Source: Candidatus Eiseniibacteriota bacterium (GTDB lineage: Bacteria; Eisenbacteria; RBG-16-71-46; CAIMUX01). From it: a stretch of DNA of 64,000 nt. The stretch covers positions 1 through 64,000 of the forward strand of contig CAIMUX010000136.1 of NCBI GenBank assembly GCA_903844735.1. The letters run 5' to 3'. The position numbers were made by a program, and so were the translations under genes. The notes beneath the pieces are model-generated. The model was not told the origin of the DNA. It did not search any database and was given only the letters and a program-made list of their open reading frames with translations. Positions 59,228 to 64,000 of the stretch are shown here, in pieces; the stretch's first letter is position 1; each line of letters opens with the position of its first letter.

Positions 59228-61981
59228 TCAACCCCCAAAGGTGATCGCGAAACCGTCCGCGTCGCCGACCCCCACGGCCACCGAGTCGGGCAGGGGACCT
59301 TCCGCCATCCGTTCCAGCAAGCGGGTGGACAGAAGCGGCAGGAGGTTCTGGTTCACGATGTGATCGATGACCCGGGCACCGGAATCAGGATCCTGGCACC
59401 GCTCCGCAATCAAATCGACCACCTTCTCGTCCACATCCAGCCGCATGCGGTGGCTGTCTTGCATCCGTCCTACGACCTTCTTCAGCTTGAGCCGGATGAT
59501 CGACTTGAGGAACTCCCCCGCCAACGGAAAGAACGGAACGATCTCCATGCGGCCCAAGAGCGCCGGCTTGAAGTGCTTGGAAAGGATCGGCCGGATGGCG
59601 TTTTTCACCTCGTCGACGGTCGGCGGCACCGGTCCGGTGCACATCTGCATGATGACGTCGGTGGCCAGGTTGCTGGTGAGGAAGATCACCGTGTTCTTGA
59701 AATCGATGATCCGCCCCTCGCCGTCGGCCGCCATCCCCTTGTCGAAGACCTGGTAGAAGATGTTCATCACTTCCGGGTCGGCTTTCTCCACCTCATCAAG
59801 AAGAACGACCGAGTATGGCTTCTGCCGGACCGCCTCGGTCAGCACGCCGCCTTCCCCGTAGCCGACATAGCCTGGAGGAGAGCCGAGGAGCCGGCTCACT
59901 GTGTGCTTCTCCTGAAACTCGGACATGTTGATCGTCGTGGTGAAGCGGTCCCCTCCAAACATGAGGTCGGCCACGGTGAGGGCGGTCTCGGTCTTGCCCA
60001 CGCCGCTCGGTCCCACAAAGAGGAAGACCCCGATCGGCGTCTGCGGATTCTTGAGGCCCGCGCGGGCTGCACGCATCCCGCGATCGACCGCATCCAGCGC
60101 CTGGTCCTGGCCTTTGATCCGCTCCGCCATCCGATCCCGAAACTGCAGCACGGCGGCCGCCTCGTCACTCACCATCTTGCCCACAGGAATTCCGGTCCAA
60201 CCCGACACCACGGCGGCCACGACACTCGCGTCCACGTCCAGCGGAACCAGGGGGACCGCTCCCTGCTTCTCCTTGAGGCGGGCCAGCGCCTGGATCAGCT
60301 CGACGCGCAGGGCGGCCTGCTCTTCAGGGGTGAGAAGAACGGGCGCCTGTGGTGCGGTGGCGACGGTCCCTGCCCCGGCAGCCGTTTCGGCTCCGACGGG
60401 CACTGCCTTCGCCCCAGCACCCTTCGCCTCAGCTCCGGCCGCCGGCGAGACGGAGGCATCGCCATCGAGGCGGGCGCGCAGCGCCAGCACCTCCTCAATC
60501 GCTTGCTTCTCCTGCTCCCACTTCTCCACCAACCGCACGCGCTCGGCTCGCATCCGATCCTCGTCTTGCTGCAGCGCGGCCACCCGCGCGGGGTCACTGC
60601 TGCTGCCGGCCAGCGATTCCTCGCGCCGGAGCGATTCGCGCTCGCGCTCGAGCTCCTGCAGCTTCCGGTCGAGCTCGTCCACGACCTCCGGGACGGTGAC
60701 GCGCGCGATCTTGACCCTAGCCGACGCAGTATCCATCAGGTCGACCGCTTTGTCCGGGAGTTGCCGGCCGGAGATGTACCGGCTGGACAGACGCGCAGCC
60801 GCCTCCACCGCTTCCTCACGGATCCGCACGCCGTGAGCCGCCTCGTAGCGATCGCGCAGACCGCGCATCATGAGAATGGCCGCTTCCTCCGTCGGCTCGT
60901 CGATCTTGACCACCTGGAAACGGCGCTCCAGCGCAGCATCCTTCTCGAAGTACTTCTTGTACTCCGACCAGGTCGTGGCGGCGATGGTCCGCAACTCGCC
61001 CCGCGCCAGCGCGGGTTTCAGGAGATTGGCGGCATCACTGCCGCCCGCGGTTCCACCGGCGCCGATCAGGGTATGCGCCTCGTCGATGAAGGTCACGATG
61101 GGTATCGACGAAGCCTTGACCTCAGAGATCACCCCCTTGAGCCGATTCTCAAACTCACCGCGCACGCCCGCGCCCGCCTGCAGCAGGCCCAGGTCGAGCG
61201 AAATCAAACGCACGTTCTTGAGGACATCGGGAACGTCGCCTTTGACGATGCGCAGCGCCAGACCTTCGACCACCGCCGTCTTTCCCGTGCCCGGCTCCCC
61301 CACCACGATCGGATTGTTCTTCCGCCGGCGGGCCAGGATGTCGATCATGGCCCGGATTTCGCGATCGCGCCCGAAAACAGGGTCGATCTCTCCCCGGCGC
61401 GCGCGCTCGGTGAGGTCGACCGTGAACTTCCCGATGGCGGTCTCTTCCGCCGGGCGACCCGGCGCCCCGGTCGATGGAGCACCGGACGGGTCCAGCGGCG
61501 CCTCGGCCTCGCGCGAGGTGGCGCAGATCCGATAGAGGTCGCCGCGCAGCTCGTCCCGCTTGATCCCACCGAGATGCTCAGAGAGATCGGTGCTGGCATA
61601 TCGCTCCGGGCGCAGGGCCAAGACGAGAAGAAGCGTGCCGCTGCGCACCGCCGTATCCTGATGCTCGACTGAGGCCATCATCCACGCGTCGCCGATCCAC
61701 TCGATGAGAAGCGGCGAGAAGACGGGCCGGCCGCTGTTCCCGCCGCGCAGACGGTCGAGCGCGTGCTGGACGGCCGCCAACAGGCGCGCCGGGTTGATGC
61801 CGTAGTGGCGGAAGATCTTGAGGACGTCCGCCTCGGGATCCTCCAGGAACTGGAGGAGCAGGTGCTCCGCCGTGACCTCGTAGTGCCCCCGGGAGATACA
61901 AAGCCCGGCGGCGGACTCGAGCGACTTCTTGGTATACCGGTTGAGCCGGCGGACCAGCCCTTTGATGTCCAGTTCCAGCAT
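59228..61981 (-). CDS. ClpV (TssH) sheath-disassembly ATPase
   Basis: 917 residues; the ATG at 61981 follows GGAGGGATCTCGCC. An N-terminal Clp-N domain (about 1-160) is followed by AAA1 (Walker A GEPGTGKT near 228-235; VTFIDEAHTLIG), a coiled middle region and a Gly/Ala-rich insert (about 505-540). AAA2 has GPSGVGKT near 655-662 and SVVLLDEVEKADPEVMN. It belongs to the ClpV branch of ClpB-like unfoldases and recycles the contracted TssB/TssC sheath. It lies between tssG and vgrG, 39 bases after tssG. Confidence 0.95.
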   Translation of the reverse strand: MLELDIKGLVRRLNRYTKKSLESAAGLCISRGHYEVTAEHLLLQFLEDPEADVLKIFRHYGINPARLLAAVQHALDRLRGGNSGRPVFSPLLIEWIGDAWMMASVEHQDTAVRSGTLLLVLALRPERYASTDLSEHLGGIKRDELRGDLYRICATSREAEAPLDPSGAPSTGAPGRPAEETAIGKFTVDLTERARRGEIDPVFGRDREIRAMIDILARRRKNNPIVVGEPGTGKTAVVEGLALRIVKGDVPDVLKNVRLISLDLGLLQAGAGVRGEFENRLKGVISEVKASSIPIVTFIDEAHTLIGAGGTAGGSDAANLLKPALARGELRTIAATTWSEYKKYFEKDAALERRFQVVKIDEPTEEAAILMMRGLRDRYEAAHGVRIREEAVEAAARLSSRYISGRQLPDKAVDLMDTASARVKIARVTVPEVVDELDRKLQELERERESLRREESLAGSSSDPARVAALQQDEDRMRAERVRLVEKWEQEKQAIEEVLALRARLDGDASVSPAAGAEAKGAGAKAVPVGAETAAGAGTVATAPQAPVLLTPEEQAALRVELIQALARLKEKQGAVPLVPLDVDASVVAAVVSGWTGIPVGKMVSDEAAAVLQFRDRMAERIKGQDQALDAVDRGMRAARAGLKNPQTPIGVFLFVGPSGVGKTETALTVADLMFGGDRFTTTINMSEFQEKHTVSRLLGSPPGYVGYGEGGVLTEAVRQKPYSVVLLDEVEKADPEVMNIFYQVFDKGMAADGEGRIIDFKNTVIFLTSNLATDVIMQMCTGPVPPTVDEVKNAIRPILSKHFKPALLGRMEIVPFFPLAGEFLKSIIRLKLKKVVGRMQDSHRMRLDVDEKVVDLIAERCQDPDSGARVIDHIVNQNLLPLLSTRLLERMAEGPLPDSVAVGVGDADGFAITFGG

Positions 61982-62020
61982 GGCGAGATCCCTCCGTGAA
62001 AAGAAGCCCTGAGCTGCGGT

Positions 62021-63073
62021 CTAGGCGGACTCGATCAACGGATCCAGCCCGCGCGTGGACAGTTCGAGTTCCACCTCGCTCGTTCTCGGAGAGAGCAGCC
62101 AGCTCATTCTCCCCAAGGGCAGATCGGCATCCGGGGACAACCGCAAGGGCGGCGCCTCGCTTCCCCGCAGACACAGGCGCAGCGAGAAGTGCAGCGAGTC
62201 GGGAGCATAGAATCGGATCAATGTGACCAGACGAGACAACTCGGCCCGGTCCGGAAGGAGGTTGCGATACCGCTCCAACGTCGGCGGGCCCAGGATCACT
62301 CGAAAGGTTCCTGTCAGGTCCTGCACCGTCTCTCCCAGCCGGGCGTCCTCGCCCAACCGGCCGGATCGGCCCAGAGAGACGCGCGCGTCCGGCGGAAGCG
62401 TCACCCGAGCCTGCACGCACGACTCGACCTCCACCCCCACGCCGGGCAGACGGTCGCGAAGCAACCCTTCGAGCCCCGAAGCCGATCGTCGCTGGTCCGA
62501 AAAGAGCCCGGCGGCTCGCAGTAACGACACAGGTGCTAAGGGAAGCTTTTGGCACGCGCCGGCCGTGCCCAGACCCACAAAACTGAGCCCCCGCCGGGTG
62601 AAAGCGTCCGACCCGTCAGGATGAAACAACAGGTGTGGCCGCACGCGCTCCCACGCGCGGTAAACAAAGGAGATAAGCCGGTGATGAAAGAGATCCAGGA
62701 AATCGCGGACCTGCTCCCCATCCGAGCCGCTCTGCAGAATTTCCTCGGTCACGTGGTTCGGCATGGGCGACGCCGGGCCGTACAGTCCGAGGAAGTTCAC
62801 GGTCACCCGAACTTGTGTGTGCGGCGGTTCCCAGGGATCGGGCTGGAGGGTCAGCTCCTCCACACTCTCCACGTCGGTCGGCGCAAACGCCATGCCGGCC
62901 GAGGCGCGGAAACGCAGGTTCTCGCCCGAGGCCGGTCCCACGCCCCCGGGCGCGACCGCCTCCGGGGCCAACCGCCGCAGCAGGTAGACCAACTGCATGA
63001 ACGGCAGCCGCCCCGCCTCGGCCGGCAGTTGCCGGATCAGACCAGGATCCGCTTGCCCGTCCGGGCCGACCAT
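62021..63073 (-). CDS. T6SS baseplate protein TssG
   Basis: 350 residues. The ATG at 63073 has GAGGTG upstream and lies 37 bases inside the tssF end. TssG marks are FMQLVYLLRRL, FRASAGMAF, VTVNFLGLYGPASPMPNHVT, FLDLFHHRLISFVYRAWER and LGEDARLGETVQDLTGTFRV followed by ILGP. It works with TssE, TssF and TssK in the baseplate. Confidence 0.92.
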   Translation of the reverse strand: MVGPDGQADPGLIRQLPAEAGRLPFMQLVYLLRRLAPEAVAPGGVGPASGENLRFRASAGMAFAPTDVESVEELTLQPDPWEPPHTQVRVTVNFLGLYGPASPMPNHVTEEILQSGSDGEQVRDFLDLFHHRLISFVYRAWERVRPHLLFHPDGSDAFTRRGLSFVGLGTAGACQKLPLAPVSLLRAAGLFSDQRRSASGLEGLLRDRLPGVGVEVESCVQARVTLPPDARVSLGRSGRLGEDARLGETVQDLTGTFRVILGPPTLERYRNLLPDRAELSRLVTLIRFYAPDSLHFSLRLCLRGSEAPPLRLSPDADLPLGRMSWLLSPRTSEVELELSTRGLDPLIESA

Positions 63074-64000
63074 GTATACACCTCGCCGCGTTGGACACCG
63101 CGCACGGTGAGCCTTGTGTAGGAGTTGAGGGTGGCGTGGAGGGCGAAGAACTCGTTCAGGATAGTAGCGAAAAGATAGAGATCCCCTTCGCCCGCAAAGT
63201 GGTCCTCCTGTAGGTCGAGGGTCACTTCGGTCCCCCGGACCACACCGTCCCGGAGGACAAGGTGAGCCGGGCGCGAGCGGACCTCGCGGATACCGGCCAG
63301 CCGGCGCGTGTTAGCCACCGCCGCCCTGGCATCGTGCAGTGTCTGAAAGTTATACAAACTCAAGATCCCCCGCAACGTCTCCGCATCAGCCATGGAGAGG
63401 TAGTTCAGCGCGAGATGCGAGAGCAGCCGCCAGTGGAGGTCTCCATCCAGGGGCGGCGGAATGGATGCGGTCGGGGGCGTGAGGTTCCGGAAACGGACGA
63501 ACTCCGGCGTACTCTCGGAGGGGATCTGGATATCGCCCACCCGGAGCGCTTCCGGCAGGCGGCGGTTCGTGCAGGTAAGGCTGATCGACACCGTTTCCGA
63601 TTCCGGGGCCCGGCCGTCCCCGCGGGCATCCACGAAGGCTACGTATGTATCCGTGCGTCCGTCCACCACGGAAGGGCGGTAGCGGGCCGCATAGTAGACG
63701 AGCCGCGCGCCGTGTCCTCCTTGAGGCGTGTTCCCACTGGGGAGGCCGTGTCCCCCCGAAGGCATGTTCCCCCTGAGGGGGCCATCGCCGGCATGATCGA
63801 AGGAATAGAAGTCGGGGATCTCGCAATCCTCACCACTTCCTGTCCGGGTGGTGGACACAAGGTCTATGGAGTTGACCTCATAGTGCAACGGCTCCGTTCC
63901 GGAGGGGCGCAGACGGTACTCGCTGCGCGTGCGGTCGACGCGGATCGGGTCTGCTTCGTGCGAAAAGAGGTTGACCACCGGCGTGCAGAAGAGGCGAAAC
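63037..64000 (-). CDS. T6SS baseplate protein TssF, C-terminal part (runs off the window)
   Basis: The frame is open through the right edge; the last visible residues include FRLFCTPVVNLF, the standard TssF mid-protein motif, so the start lies beyond 64000. Visible are 321 codons with LTCTNRRLPEALRVGD, RLLSHLALNYLSM and LFATILNEFFALHATLNSYT. An in-frame Gly-rich insert (MPSGGHGLPSGNTPQGGHG, encoded about 63717-63775) is not part of the family. The gene overlaps tssG by 37 bases. Upstream tss genes are expected to the right. Confidence 0.92.
   Translation of the reverse strand, partial: FRLFCTPVVNLFSHEADPIRVDRTRSEYRLRPSGTEPLHYEVNSIDLVSTTRTGSGEDCEIPDFYSFDHAGDGPLRGNMPSGGHGLPSGNTPQGGHGARLVYYAARYRPSVVDGRTDTYVAFVDARGDGRAPESETVSISLTCTNRRLPEALRVGDIQIPSESTPEFVRFRNLTPPTASIPPPLDGDLHWRLLSHLALNYLSMADAETLRGILSLYNFQTLHDARAAVANTRRLAGIREVRSRPAHLVLRDGVVRGTEVTLDLQEDHFAGEGDLYLFATILNEFFALHATLNSYTRLTVRGVQRGEVYTWSARTGKRILV

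Noticed and set aside
59066-61672. Plus-strand 868-codon ORF
   Set aside because: Antisense to clpV, which is complete and conserved.
1-64000. tRNA and rRNA genes
   Set aside because: No cloverleaf-like conserved blocks or rRNA signature sequences were recognised when reading the gaps between genes; a tRNA scan was not possible.

Overview
The window is GC-rich DNA from a Gram-negative-type bacterium. Four consecutive minus-strand genes (10045-23203) include three, possibly all, exported proteins ending in FlgD/T9SS-like C-terminal modules. Lipoproteins, CsgG-like proteins, an outer-membrane barrel candidate and a type VI secretion (T6SS) cluster also occur. A kinase and an ECF sigma factor of the type typical of environmental phyla lie between them. 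This mix fits a high-GC lineage of the FCB superphylum or a neighbour (for example Eisenbacteria- or Latescibacteria-like). That placement is inference; no rRNA or tRNA gene was seen.

Layout. 1-1709 is non-coding and repeat-rich: a 77-bp duplicated end of a CHAT gene, three motifs spaced 32 bp apart, a 43-bp minisatellite and a 42-bp array. 1710-7877 (minus) is a FecR/FN3-like protein, CHASE2-SpoIIE phosphatase and TPR-CHAT protein operon. 8256-9578 (plus) is a lone AAA/DUF4143 ATPase, separated from the next gene by a ~182-bp palindrome. 10045-23203 (minus) holds exported repeat proteins: an SRE-repeat protein, a Gly-rich protein, a propeller-metalloprotease and two paralogous propeller-like proteins. 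23842-27581 has a Ser/Thr kinase facing an ECF sigma factor, whose start overlaps the stop of a truncated prolyl-oligopeptidase remnant. 27751-36753 (plus) carries an M48 lipoprotein protease, a DUF3810 putative metallopeptidase, a Mur ligase, a double transglutaminase-like protein and a fungal-type homoaconitase.

37017-46873 (plus) looks like one operon with stop/start overlaps: two CsgG-domain proteins, a barrel-like protein, a 1479-aa lipoprotein with six Cys-rich Ig-like repeats, and then a TssC-like sheath protein. 47137-52990 (plus) appears to be a T6SS cargo island: a carrier-like protein, a LysM/peptidoglycan-binding protein, and two paralogous permuted-papain (YiiX-like) proteins flanking a HEAT-like protein. 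53094-64000 (minus, convergent) is the T6SS module tssF(partial)-tssG-clpV-vgrG-DUF2169-PAAR-like-DUF2169-DUF6484, mostly with 1-4 nt overlaps or short gaps. The remaining T6SS core genes are not in the window and may lie beyond its right edge.

The best candidate for an undescribed system is the cargo island at 47137-52990 together with the convergent loading genes (VgrG, PAAR-like, two DUF2169, DUF6484). A second notable trait is short in-frame tandem repeats inserted in otherwise conserved proteins (CHAT leader, Mur ligase, transglutaminase, barrel, TssF).
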